Shown: one piece after another, positions 8,116 through 16,559 of the stretch
How the letters are laid out: each line of letters opens with the position of its first letter
Position numbering within the stretch: position 1 is the stretch's first letter
Origin: SZUA-229 sp964531165
GTDB taxonomy: Bacteria > Pseudomonadota > Gammaproteobacteria > SZUA-229
Assembly: GCA_964531165.1 (NCBI GenBank)
Contig: CAZHEA010000002.1
Location: 1-64,000, forward strand
Direction: 5' to 3'
Length of the DNA stretch: 64,000 bases
Made by a program: the position numbers and the translations under genes
Notes under the pieces: model-generated
The model's input: the letters and a program-made list of their open reading frames with translations, nothing else
What the model was told of the DNA's origin: nothing
Databases searched by the model: none

Positions 8116-8873
8116 TAACAAGCCCTTCCAATACAAAAATCTTCCGCCAGATCACGATAATCTTTGGAACCGTTACCGCCTTTTTGATGTTCTTCAACCG
8201 TTAAACCAAAGCTCGGACTTTCAGCCAATGCCGTTGTTTCACGTATTGAGGTTTTTAAAACCTGATCTGGAAAATATGAAATCATTTTTTCTTTAACATC
8301 CTGTGCCAGACGTCTACGTGGGTGAAAACGGGTAATCACAAACCATTTTTTAATATCGTGCTGTAAGCGTTTTTCAAAACTTTTCAATGTGCCTAACAAA
8401 TGAGACAAACCATGCAGGGTTAAGTAATCACCCGAAATAGGAATCAGTACCTCATCTATTGCATATAACGCACATATAATTAAAAAACCTGATGACGGCG
8501 GACAGTCTATTAAAATAAAATCATCATCCGTTAACTGGTTTAATACTTTTTTTAAACCTTTTGCTATTGATGAAGACGATGCTTTATCAATATGCTCTGC
8601 CTGCCCCAGATTATTGCCGCAGGGAATCAGGCGTAAATTTTTCCGGCTCTCTATAATGACATTTTCCAGTTTGTCATCGTGCAATAGCAGATCTTCTATA
8701 CCCGCATGTTCCTGCCAGTCAACGCCCAGACTAATCGTTAAACTGCCCTGTGGATCAAGATCTATCAATGTAACCCTGTAGCCCTTCTGGGCCAGCATAT
8801 AACCGAGGTTTGCAGTAGTAGTGGTTTTACCCACTCCACCTTTTTGATTGATAACTGCAACCTTTCTGGTCAT
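8115..8873 (-). CDS. ParA/MinD-family ATPase of the chemosensory operon
   Basis: A 252-residue P-loop ATPase. The deviant Walker A motif KGGVGKTTTT is at residues 11-20, LIDLDPQGSL (switch region) at about 36-45, and the Walker B-like FILIDCPPSSGF near 120. Chromosomal ParA proteins normally pair with ParB; here no parB or parS is visible, and the gene sits between cheW and a globin-STAS gene. In Vibrio (ParC) and Rhodobacter (PpfA), ParA relatives in che operons position chemosensory arrays in the cell. The same role is the best guess here, but it rests on context. The 3' end overlaps the next start as TAATG. Confidence 0.9.
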   Translation of the reverse strand: MTRKVAVINQKGGVGKTTTTANLGYMLAQKGYRVTLIDLDPQGSLTISLGVDWQEHAGIEDLLLHDDKLENVIIESRKNLRLIPCGNNLGQAEHIDKASSSSIAKGLKKVLNQLTDDDFILIDCPPSSGFLIICALYAIDEVLIPISGDYLTLHGLSHLLGTLKSFEKRLQHDIKKWFVITRFHPRRRLAQDVKEKMISYFPDQVLKTSIRETTALAESPSFGLTVEEHQKGGNGSKDYRDLAEDFCIGRAC

Positions 8874-8926
8874 TCGCCGGGTTCTTTATTTATCATCGGG
8901 TTTATATTCAAGATTGCCGTTGTATT

Positions 8927-9439
8927 TTAATCTGCAATCTGCTCAATCACCGCCAGTTCCGCCGCATTCAACATGTGATCTATGTCGAGTACAATAATCA
9001 TTTTATTGTCGATAGTTGCCAGGCCGGTAACAAATTCCGTATCTACGGCTGTTCCAAAATCTGGTGAAGCTTTCACATCATCAATCGGTACGTTATAGAC
9101 ATCAGACACCGCATCAACGACTACCCCCATGGTTCTATCAGCCTTACCATCATTAACCACATTCAAAACAATAACGACAGTGGTCGCATCGTACTCTTTC
9201 TTTTCAAGATTAAACCTTAAACGCATGTCGATAATCGGCACGATACTGCCGCGAATATTAATCACACCACGTATATACTCTGGTGTGTTAGGGATATTAG
9301 TAACTGAGTCCCAGCCCTTAATTTCCTGTACCCTTAAAATATCTACGCCATACTCTTCACCTGCCAGAAAAAAAGTCAGTAACTCTTTAAACTCTTTATT
9401 AGCATCATGGTGAGATATTTCTTCTGCGGTATCTGACAT
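8927..9439 (-). CDS. cheW: CheW, receptor-kinase coupling protein
   Basis: A 170-residue CheW that links chemoreceptors to the CheA kinase in sensory arrays. The whole protein is one CheW domain, with LTFFLAGEEYGVDILRVQEI near the N-terminus, GVINIRGSIVPIIDMRLRF in the middle, and MGVVVDAVSDVYNV toward the end. The start is the ATG at 9439, preceded by GAGGATAAAAAG. A longer frame would begin with TTG at 9460 inside cheA. It lies 10 bases after cheA and upstream of parA in the same operon. Nothing in the sequence is unusual for a coupling protein. Confidence 0.96.
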   Translation of the reverse strand: MSDTAEEISHHDANKEFKELLTFFLAGEEYGVDILRVQEIKGWDSVTNIPNTPEYIRGVINIRGSIVPIIDMRLRFNLEKKEYDATTVVIVLNVVNDGKADRTMGVVVDAVSDVYNVPIDDVKASPDFGTAVDTEFVTGLATIDNKMIIVLDIDHMLNAAELAVIEQIAD

Positions 9440-9449
9440 CTTTTTATCC

Positions 9450-11474
9450 TCAAGCGGCAATGCCGCCGCCTTTTATTGGAACGACATTGGCCATATCTTT
9501 CTGGTACAGTTCAATCAGACCGGCGATATCAATGATGAGTGCGACAGTACCGTCACCCAAAATGGTCGCTCCAGATAAACCTTCAATTTTTTTAAAATTC
9601 GTTTCTAAACTTTTAATTACAACCTGTTGCTGACCAAGCAAATCATCTACATAGATAGCAATCTTTTTACCTTCAGCTTCCACCACCACTAATAGACCAT
9701 TTTCTAACTGGCTGGATACTGGCTTAATTCCAAAAATATGATATAGACGCACGATAGGTATGTATTCGTCACGTAAGCGATAAACTTCAGCATTTCCTGC
9801 CACTGCATTAATATTTTCTGTTTTCACCTGTAACGATTCAATTATTGAAATAACCGGTAAAATATAAGTTTCATCGCCGATACCCACCAGTTGTCCATCA
9901 AGAATAGCCAGCGTTAATGGCAGGCGAATCGTAAACACCGAGCCTTCGCCCGGCGTAGATTTAACCTCCACCGCGCCACCCAGTTCGCGAATATTTCTAC
10001 GCACCACATCCATGCCAACACCACGCCCTGACACATCACTTACTACATCCGCAGTGGAAAACCCCGGACGAAAAATTAAATCGTAAATTTGATCATCTGT
10101 CAGGCGCTCTTCATTAGTCACCAGACCTTTTTCTTTAGCTTTGGAAATGATTTTGTCTTTATTCAGTCCGGCGCCGTCATCTTTAATTTGAATAACAATA
10201 TTGCCGCCCTGATGAAATGCGCTTAGCTCAATTACACCGGTTTCAGACTTACCAGCATCAATTCGAACCTGTGGCGACTCAATGCCATGATCTAATGAAT
10301 TACGCACCAGATGTACCAGTGGGTCACCGATTTTTTCAAGCACGGTTTTATCCAGCTCGGTAGCTTCGCCGGTCATAACCAGTTCTATTTTTTTATCAAA
10401 GGTAGAGCTTAAATCATGTACCAGTCTGGGAAAACGCTGAAATGCAAAGCTAATTGGCATCATCCGGATTCGCATCACACTTTCCTGTAATTCCCGGGTA
10501 TGACCTTCGAGTTGAGCCAGTCCATCTTTAAGACGTTCGATAGTGGCAGGGTTAAACTCTTCAGCTTCTCCGAAACGACTTAACATTGACTGGGTAATAA
10601 CCAGCTCACCTACCATATTAATCAATTCATCAACTTTACTAATATTGACACGAATTGAGGATGACTCTGCAGGCTTACTTGTGCGTCTTTCGGTTTTTCT
10701 TCTCTCAGGTGACTTCTGACGACGGTCATCATCACGTCGCTCAGGACCTATATAATTTTCCTCATCAGCTAATGATTCAATTGTTAAATCACATTCATCG
10801 TCAACCCAGGCAAACACTTCACGAATATCATCTTCAGTGACTTCACCACCAATTAAATTTATACTCCACGACTGATAGCATTCCTCAGGCTCAAGCTCAC
10901 TCAGTGGAGGAAGCGAATCATTATCAATACTAACTTCTGCAGTATCAGCTAATGAATTTAGCTCACGTAACAGGCGCACCGTATCATTGCCGGTTTTCAT
11001 AATATCTACGTGCGGCTTGAAGTGCACCAGCCAGCCTTTTGCTGCAACTTTTTTTTCAGTTTCTTCAGGTTCCGGCTCAGAGACTTCCTCACCTAGTATT
11101 TGTTTTATAGCTACCGTTGTATCGGCAACACTATCAACATCTATATCAGACCCATCTCTAATTGCGTTAAGCATATTACGCAACACATCAACACTATTTA
11201 GCAATACCTCGACGACAGGAACACTTACCTGTCGCTCTCCATTTCGCATCTGGTCCAGTAGCGTTTCCATGTCATGAGTAAATTCAGCAACTGCGGTAAA
11301 TCCAAATGTACCACTGCCACCTTTAATTGAATGTGCTGAACGAAATATAGTATTAATATTTTCTAAATCGACTTCACCCTGTTCCAGCTCCAGCAGACCG
11401 GACTCCATAATATCCAGACCTTCAAAACTTTCTTCAAAAAAGGTTTCGTGAAACTGCTCCAGATCGATTGACAT
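9450..11474 (-). CDS. cheA: CheA, chemotaxis sensor histidine kinase
   Basis: A 674-residue CheA that phosphorylates CheY and CheB in response to receptor state. Domains in order: HPt with phospho-acceptor His48 (RSAHSIKGGSGTFGF); a middle domain at about 148-240 starting GWLVHFKPHVDIMKTGND, of the type seen in F7-class CheAs; a charged linker rich in Arg; the dimerisation helices (VDELINMVGELVITQSML); the kinase domain with HLVRNSLDHGIE, DDGAGLN and SGRGVGMDVV; and a C-terminal CheW-like domain from TIRLPLTLAILDGQ. ATG at 11474 follows GGAGCAAAAA. It is the second gene after cheY, with cheW directly downstream. It is the only CheA in the window. Confidence 0.97.
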   Translation of the reverse strand: MSIDLEQFHETFFEESFEGLDIMESGLLELEQGEVDLENINTIFRSAHSIKGGSGTFGFTAVAEFTHDMETLLDQMRNGERQVSVPVVEVLLNSVDVLRNMLNAIRDGSDIDVDSVADTTVAIKQILGEEVSEPEPEETEKKVAAKGWLVHFKPHVDIMKTGNDTVRLLRELNSLADTAEVSIDNDSLPPLSELEPEECYQSWSINLIGGEVTEDDIREVFAWVDDECDLTIESLADEENYIGPERRDDDRRQKSPERRKTERRTSKPAESSSIRVNISKVDELINMVGELVITQSMLSRFGEAEEFNPATIERLKDGLAQLEGHTRELQESVMRIRMMPISFAFQRFPRLVHDLSSTFDKKIELVMTGEATELDKTVLEKIGDPLVHLVRNSLDHGIESPQVRIDAGKSETGVIELSAFHQGGNIVIQIKDDGAGLNKDKIISKAKEKGLVTNEERLTDDQIYDLIFRPGFSTADVVSDVSGRGVGMDVVRRNIRELGGAVEVKSTPGEGSVFTIRLPLTLAILDGQLVGIGDETYILPVISIIESLQVKTENINAVAGNAEVYRLRDEYIPIVRLYHIFGIKPVSSQLENGLLVVVEAEGKKIAIYVDDLLGQQQVVIKSLETNFKKIEGLSGATILGDGTVALIIDIAGLIELYQKDMANVVPIKGGGIAA

Positions 11475-11493
11475 TTTTTGCTCCGCAGGTCTT

Positions 11494-11856
11494 TTAACCT
11501 AATACTTTTTTAACCGTATTTAATAACTGGTCCGGATTAAATGGCTTAACAATCCATCCAGTTGCACCGGCAGCTTTACCCTGTGCCTTTTTATCACCCG
11601 ATGACTCAGTTGTGAGCATTAACATGGGGGTAAACTTATAATTAGCTTCGCCGCGTAAATTTTTAATGAAGGTAATACCGTCCATTACCGGCATATTGAC
11701 GTCGGTTATTATCAAATCAAACTGCTGTGACTTTGCTTTAGTCAATGCTTCCTGACCATCTGCAGCCTCAGTAACCTGATAACCAGCACCTTTAAGTGTA
11801 AACGTCACCATTTGTCTCATTGACGCTGAATCATCAACCGCTAATATTGTTGCCAT
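11494..11856 (-). CDS. cheY: CheY-type single-domain response regulator
   Basis: A 120-residue receiver domain without an output domain. Acidic pocket Asp8-Asp9, phospho-acceptor Asp52 (IITDVNMPVMDG), conserved Thr in MLTTES and Lys in VKPF are all present. It should be phosphorylated by the CheA encoded next and carry the signal to the flagellar switch or another target. ATG at 11856 follows GGGGGATAAT, a strong ribosome site. It is the first gene of the operon; the 605-base region upstream must hold the operon promoter. No cheZ phosphatase gene follows, which is worth noting because gammaproteobacterial flagellar cheY is usually followed by cheZ. Confidence 0.95.
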   Translation of the reverse strand: MATILAVDDSASMRQMVTFTLKGAGYQVTEAADGQEALTKAKSQQFDLIITDVNMPVMDGITFIKNLRGEANYKFTPMLMLTTESSGDKKAQGKAAGATGWIVKPFNPDQLLNTVKKVLG

Positions 11857-12461
11857 TATTATCCCCCTGAATTTCGATCACAAATTAAGCTTATTAAGGC
11901 ACCGCAACGTAACTTAAAAATCTGTATATCGTAGGTAATATATAGACCATGTATATTCAATTACCCAATTTTATAACTATATATTTTTTTAATTTTTTAT
12001 GGACAGATTAATCAGGAAAAACTTTTAGATAAATGGCAGATAATTATTTTCACCGCTAAATGAACCTGTTGTCACACACACTGTGTAGAGATAAGGCAAT
12101 TGATTTATATAGAAATTTCATACCTATCACCCCATACACAATAAATCATGCCAACTAATATATATGCGAGTTTATTAGCGACAACTTACTTGCAAAAGAC
12201 ATTTCAACGTCTATGCTTTAAAACAAGACAGGACAACTGTAACAGGCTGAAGTCAGTCTGATGACAATCAAATGGGTATGCTTCAATGAATGGACTCAAT
12301 AGATGTAATATCTATAACTACCGTTTTCTATCAATAATAATAAAAGTAATGATAGATACTATTCATAGTCTTTGGTTATTTTTAGTTTTATCTAATCGTT
12401 TCCCAATTGCCCGCACACTACAACATGTATTAACTCAAAATATACCTCGAGTTAATTTTTA
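11857..12461. other. Intergenic region between divergent chemosensory operons, no gene seen
   Basis: An AT-rich stretch of 605 bases separating cheY (minus strand) from the chemoreceptor at 12462 (plus strand). No credible coding frame was seen. It should contain both divergent promoters, but I found no good sigma-28 (TAAA-N15-GCCGATAA) or sigma-54 (TGGCAC-N5-TTGC) match. At its right end, ATTAACTC (12429-12436) and GAGTTAAT (12449-12456) form a perfect 8-base inverted repeat next to the start codon of the plus-strand gene. Confidence 0.7.
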
Positions 12462-13664
12462 ATGATGCAACCTCATACTCAGCCTGTAATTTTTATTATT
12501 ACCGGAATCCTGTGTTTAATTATCTATAGCCTTTATCCACAGTCATGGCTGGTTTATAGCAGTTTTACAATTATCATAATAATCAGCGCGATATTGTTAA
12601 TAGTCTCGCGCACCAGCAAACATACGGCTAACACATCAATTAAAGATTCAGAATTTATTCAGCAAAAAAACCAGCTAATCAGTCTCTTTAATCAGCTGCA
12701 CCAGACCACTAAAGATGAAATGGATATTTTGCAGGATGAGAACATGCAAATTCAAAGTATTCTGCATAATGCCATTAGCGGCCTGGTTGCAAGTTTCCAG
12801 GGTCTGGAGCAGGAATCCACACAACAGAAAGACATGATATTTAATCTTCTTGATGATACATCTAATGAATCTGAAGACCATCACACAATTAAAGACATTG
12901 CCAGTGATGCTGCAAACTCATTAAAAGAAATGGTTGAGAACATCACCCTGATGAGTTCTCAAAGCATGGCTCTGGTCAAATCGTTAACGCTGATCAAAGA
13001 TGACTACGAAAAAGTTATTAAGCTACTGGATGAAATGGACTCTATTAGCTCACAAACTAACTTACTCGCATTAAATGCAGCCATTGAGGCCGCCCGTGCA
13101 GGAGAACAGGGACGAGGATTTGCCGTTGTCGCAGATGAGGTAAGGTCTTTATCTCAACGCAGCAAAAGTTTTAGCGACCAGATTCGCGAGCAGTTTAGTA
13201 GTACCGTAAACACCATTGAAACCGCAAACAATCAAGTTGGAAAAATGGCATCAACTGACATGAACATGACCATGTCTAATAAAAACCACCTTGATGAGAT
13301 GATGCATGAAATAGAATCGAAAAACGAGGAAACAGCAAATCAACTTTCAGATATTTCAAACATTTCAGAACTATTAAATAAACATGTTGGTAATGCCGTT
13401 CAGTCATTACAGTTTGAAGACATGATTACTCAACTTACTGACCATATTGACAAACGCATCGTTAAGATAATTTCACTTGGTAATGCAAGTGAAACAATAG
13501 CGGAATCAATAGAAAACGAACAAGACTACAAGCTAATTACTGAAAAAACCATAGCTGCATTAGAAACCACCATTGCAAAATCTCAAACTGAATTCCAACA
13601 GACAGAGAATAGCCCTATCCAGCAAAAACCTATGGATAACGGCGGTGATATTGAGTTATTTTAA
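12462..13664 (+). CDS. Small two-TM methyl-accepting chemotaxis-like protein with D-I-E-L-F tail
   Basis: A 400-residue paralogue of the protein at 341-1534. Two hydrophobic segments (about residues 8-24 and 29-48) are followed directly by cytoplasmic coiled coil, so there is no periplasmic ligand domain. The signalling tip has LLALNAAIEAARAGEQGRG and AVVADEVRSLS. Near the C-terminus is SLQFEDMITQL (Asp320, Gln324), and the last residues are GGDIELF. It begins at ATGATG (12462) with no clear purine-rich ribosome site and a hairpin just upstream. It is followed by a response regulator and a hybrid kinase, probably in one operon. Function is uncertain: an array component or a CheY-P regulator rather than a classical receptor. 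Confidence 0.85.
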   Translation: MMQPHTQPVIFIITGILCLIIYSLYPQSWLVYSSFTIIIIISAILLIVSRTSKHTANTSIKDSEFIQQKNQLISLFNQLHQTTKDEMDILQDENMQIQSILHNAISGLVASFQGLEQESTQQKDMIFNLLDDTSNESEDHHTIKDIASDAANSLKEMVENITLMSSQSMALVKSLTLIKDDYEKVIKLLDEMDSISSQTNLLALNAAIEAARAGEQGRGFAVVADEVRSLSQRSKSFSDQIREQFSSTVNTIETANNQVGKMASTDMNMTMSNKNHLDEMMHEIESKNEETANQLSDISNISELLNKHVGNAVQSLQFEDMITQLTDHIDKRIVKIISLGNASETIAESIENEQDYKLITEKTIAALETTIAKSQTEFQQTENSPIQQKPMDNGGDIELF

Positions 13665-13681
13665 AAATCATGGAGAACAGC

Positions 13682-14056
13682 ATGAGCAATATACTTGTTG
13701 TTGATGACGACACTGCAATTTTAGTTGTTATCAAGGAAGCATTGAGCAAGACACATCAGGTTTTTACCTCAGAGACAGTTGATGAAGCAGAAACAATTTC
13801 CAGTGAACACACAATAAACCTGTTAATTGCTGACCTGGTTATACCTGGTAAAAATGGCATAGATATGATTATGGAATTCAGAAAAAAACATCCGAAAATA
13901 AAAATACTGGCTATTTCCGGTGGCGGAGGAATCACCGGCCGTTTTGACTACCTGCCCATTGCACAACTAATTGGGGCTAAAGACACATTAAAAAAACCTT
14001 TTTCAATAACTGAACTTAGAGACAAGGTTGATAAAGTACTCGAAACCTGTCATTAA
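13682..14056 (+). CDS. Single-domain response regulator
   Basis: A 124-residue receiver domain. Acidic residues Asp8-Asp10, phospho-acceptor Asp51 (LLIADLVIPGKNG), Ser in AISGGGG and Lys in LKKPFS can be read. There is no output domain. The start is the ATG at 13682, which has GGAG at a suitable distance; the upstream ATG at 13670 would add four residues. It lies 17 bases after the small chemoreceptor and 13 before the hybrid kinase, so it is the likely phosphotransfer partner of that kinase. It diverges from the CheY at 11494 and may act on a different target. Confidence 0.9.
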   Translation: MSNILVVDDDTAILVVIKEALSKTHQVFTSETVDEAETISSEHTINLLIADLVIPGKNGIDMIMEFRKKHPKIKILAISGGGGITGRFDYLPIAQLIGAKDTLKKPFSITELRDKVDKVLETCH

Positions 14057-14069
14057 AAACAACAGCACA

Positions 14070-16529
14070 ATGACTCTTGACACACCATTAAATCAGCAAC
14101 TATTAGAACAAATTGTAGAGTCTTCGATCACCTGTATTTTTAATCATGATTTTTCCATACATTATGCCAGTAAGTGTTTTTGCTTATTAAGTGGTTATTC
14201 CAAAAAGCAATTAGCAAATCTGGATTTATTGCAAATAATGCGCAATCATCAGGATAATTTAAATTCATCCTATCATTTTTTGACAGGCATACTAAAAAAA
14301 AATGAAATATGGAAAGGCGAATTTCCACTTACTCATAAGAATAACTCAAAAATTTATTTTGATACCACTATCAAACCTTTTGCAATACAAAACCGCCAAC
14401 AGTTCTATATAGCCACTTTCATTGACACTCACAATCGAAAACAGCTTATTGACAGCTTAAAGCAGCGCGCTCATCAACAGGGCCTGATTGCCATTCTTGG
14501 CCAACTATCACTTAACAACATACCTATCAGTGACCTTCTGGAACAAACATTATCTGTTATTTGCGGATCACTTAATATTGAATCAGGTATGATACTGGAG
14601 ATATCCAGAGACCGTAGCAATGCCTCGATTAGCACAAAATATAACATCCCTGCATTAATTTCAGACGATCTTATAATCGCCATCACTAAAGGTGATTTGC
14701 TGAACCATACACTACAAAATAAACACCCGGTAATTTGTAAGTCATTCAAAGAGAGTTTCAGCTATAACATTCCTGATGTATTCACATCAAACCACTTTAA
14801 ATCAGCCATCTGCTGTTTAATTGGAGACAAAACCCGGCCTTTTGGAATTGTTACACTACTGTCTAATAACAACCTATCACTGAATATAGATGAAATAAAT
14901 TTCATCCAGTCAATATGTAACATTCTTTCCGAAGCTATTAATCGCAACAGCATGGAAAAAGCATTAAGACATGAACAGAAACTATCCAGAAAGTATCTGA
15001 ATGTTGCTGAAGTTATATTTATCGTAATTGATATAAATGAAAAAATAATACTTGCTAATCATCATGCAGCTTCGGTTCTGGGTGTTTCGCAGACTAAGCT
15101 TATCGGACTTAATTTTTTCAATACCTTTGTGGCCGATACAGACAGAAACAATGAAAAAAATAATTTTCATCTATTATTAAAAAACAGAAAAGACACCACT
15201 ATTAATTCACATACTCATGACAATACGTCGCCCATTATTAACAACAAAAAAGATATACGTTTTGTAAAATGGAAAACTTCGGTTATTTATGACGATGACT
15301 CTACTGTTAGCTCAGTGTTATATTCAGGAGAAGACATTACTGATTTACTAGCTTATGAGAAAGAACAGAAACAACTTGAAAAGCAATTAAACCAGGCACA
15401 AAAAATGGAAGCTGTGGGCATGTTAGCAGGCGGCATTGCTCATGACTTTAATAACATTCTCGCCAGTATTCTCGGATTTTCTGACCTCGCAATAGAGGCC
15501 ATATCTAGTAATAAGACCGGTAATAACAATGAAAAGCTCGATGAATACTTATTACAGATAAAGACATCCGGCATTAAAGCCCGAGATATCATTGCACAAA
15601 TGCAAAGCATTAATCTTCAGGATGATACGCCAGACAATGCTATTTTACTGCCTTCATTGCTGAAAGGCACGCTGCAAATGCTACGTTCTGCTTTACCGTC
15701 ATCAATCAATATGAAATTGAATATTCGAAACAATGTTCCGGCCGTGCATATTAATGCATCCAGGTTTAATCAGATTGTAATGCACTTACTAACCAATGCC
15801 AGAAATGCACTCGACGGCAAAGGACAAATCGATATTGGTCTTTACCAACAAGACTTTATCAATGTCAGGTGTTCCGCGTGTAATGCCGTTATTAATGAAA
15901 AATATGTGGTTTTTTATATACACGACAATGGCCCGGGATTTAAAAACACCAGCATACCTAAGCTGTTGAATTCTACTGCCACAAAACACTCGGGCTTATC
16001 TCTGGTCAATCAGCTTGTTCATGAGACAGCTGGTCATGTTTTGTTAAGTGATCATGAAAAAAAATCACCAGGCACCCACGTGCAGCTATTATTTAAAATA
16101 CCAGATCTACCGCTAGCCGAAGCAGATGAATCTGTGCATAGCAATATTGAAAAACTAGATGTAACGAATAAACATATTATGATTGTTGACGATGAAAATA
16201 GCGTAGCAACTTATATGGGAGAGTTATTTAGAAATGCTGGCTTTAATGTCAGTGTATTCTGTGAGGCACAACAGGCATTAGATATATTCAGAAAAACTCC
16301 TGATAGATTTGATCTGATTATTACAGATCAGACCATGCCAATTTTAACCGGCGATATACTCGCTACAAAAATGTTACAGATAAAACCACTTATACCCATT
16401 ATTATCTGCTCCGGCCATAATGACATATTTGATAAAACAACGGCACTCGATCTAAACGTCTGCAAGTTTCTTAAAAAACCGGTTGATTCTGCTCAACTAC
16501 TTCACACTGTGGTTAATATTCTGTCTTAA
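14070..16529 (+). CDS. Hybrid histidine kinase (PAS-GAF-PAS-HisKA-HATPase-REC)
   Basis: An 819-residue soluble hybrid sensor kinase. A PAS domain lies at about 10-120, a GAF-like domain at about 140-290, and a second PAS at about 300-420 (FIVIDINEKIILANHHAASV). The phospho-acceptor histidine is in GGIAHDFNNILASILGFSDL. The ATPase domain has HLLTNARNAL and DNGPGF. A C-terminal receiver from about 695 holds IMIVDDENS, phospho-Asp in IITDQTMP, and FLKKPVD. No membrane segment was seen. I prefer the ATG at 14070, 13 bases after the response regulator; the frame stays open to a TTG at 14028. The AHDFNN-type H-box and attached receiver suggest a multistep relay with the neighbouring regulator. Its signal is unknown. 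Confidence 0.9.
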   Translation: MTLDTPLNQQLLEQIVESSITCIFNHDFSIHYASKCFCLLSGYSKKQLANLDLLQIMRNHQDNLNSSYHFLTGILKKNEIWKGEFPLTHKNNSKIYFDTTIKPFAIQNRQQFYIATFIDTHNRKQLIDSLKQRAHQQGLIAILGQLSLNNIPISDLLEQTLSVICGSLNIESGMILEISRDRSNASISTKYNIPALISDDLIIAITKGDLLNHTLQNKHPVICKSFKESFSYNIPDVFTSNHFKSAICCLIGDKTRPFGIVTLLSNNNLSLNIDEINFIQSICNILSEAINRNSMEKALRHEQKLSRKYLNVAEVIFIVIDINEKIILANHHAASVLGVSQTKLIGLNFFNTFVADTDRNNEKNNFHLLLKNRKDTTINSHTHDNTSPIINNKKDIRFVKWKTSVIYDDDSTVSSVLYSGEDITDLLAYEKEQKQLEKQLNQAQKMEAVGMLAGGIAHDFNNILASILGFSDLAIEAISSNKTGNNNEKLDEYLLQIKTSGIKARDIIAQMQSINLQDDTPDNAILLPSLLKGTLQMLRSALPSSINMKLNIRNNVPAVHINASRFNQIVMHLLTNARNALDGKGQIDIGLYQQDFINVRCSACNAVINEKYVVFYIHDNGPGFKNTSIPKLLNSTATKHSGLSLVNQLVHETAGHVLLSDHEKKSPGTHVQLLFKIPDLPLAEADESVHSNIEKLDVTNKHIMIVDDENSVATYMGELFRNAGFNVSVFCEAQQALDIFRKTPDRFDLIITDQTMPILTGDILATKMLQIKPLIPIIICSGHNDIFDKTTALDLNVCKFLKKPVDSAQLLHTVVNILS

Positions 16530-16559
16530 GCCGCTTTCAACAGCACAACCAAAAAGATA

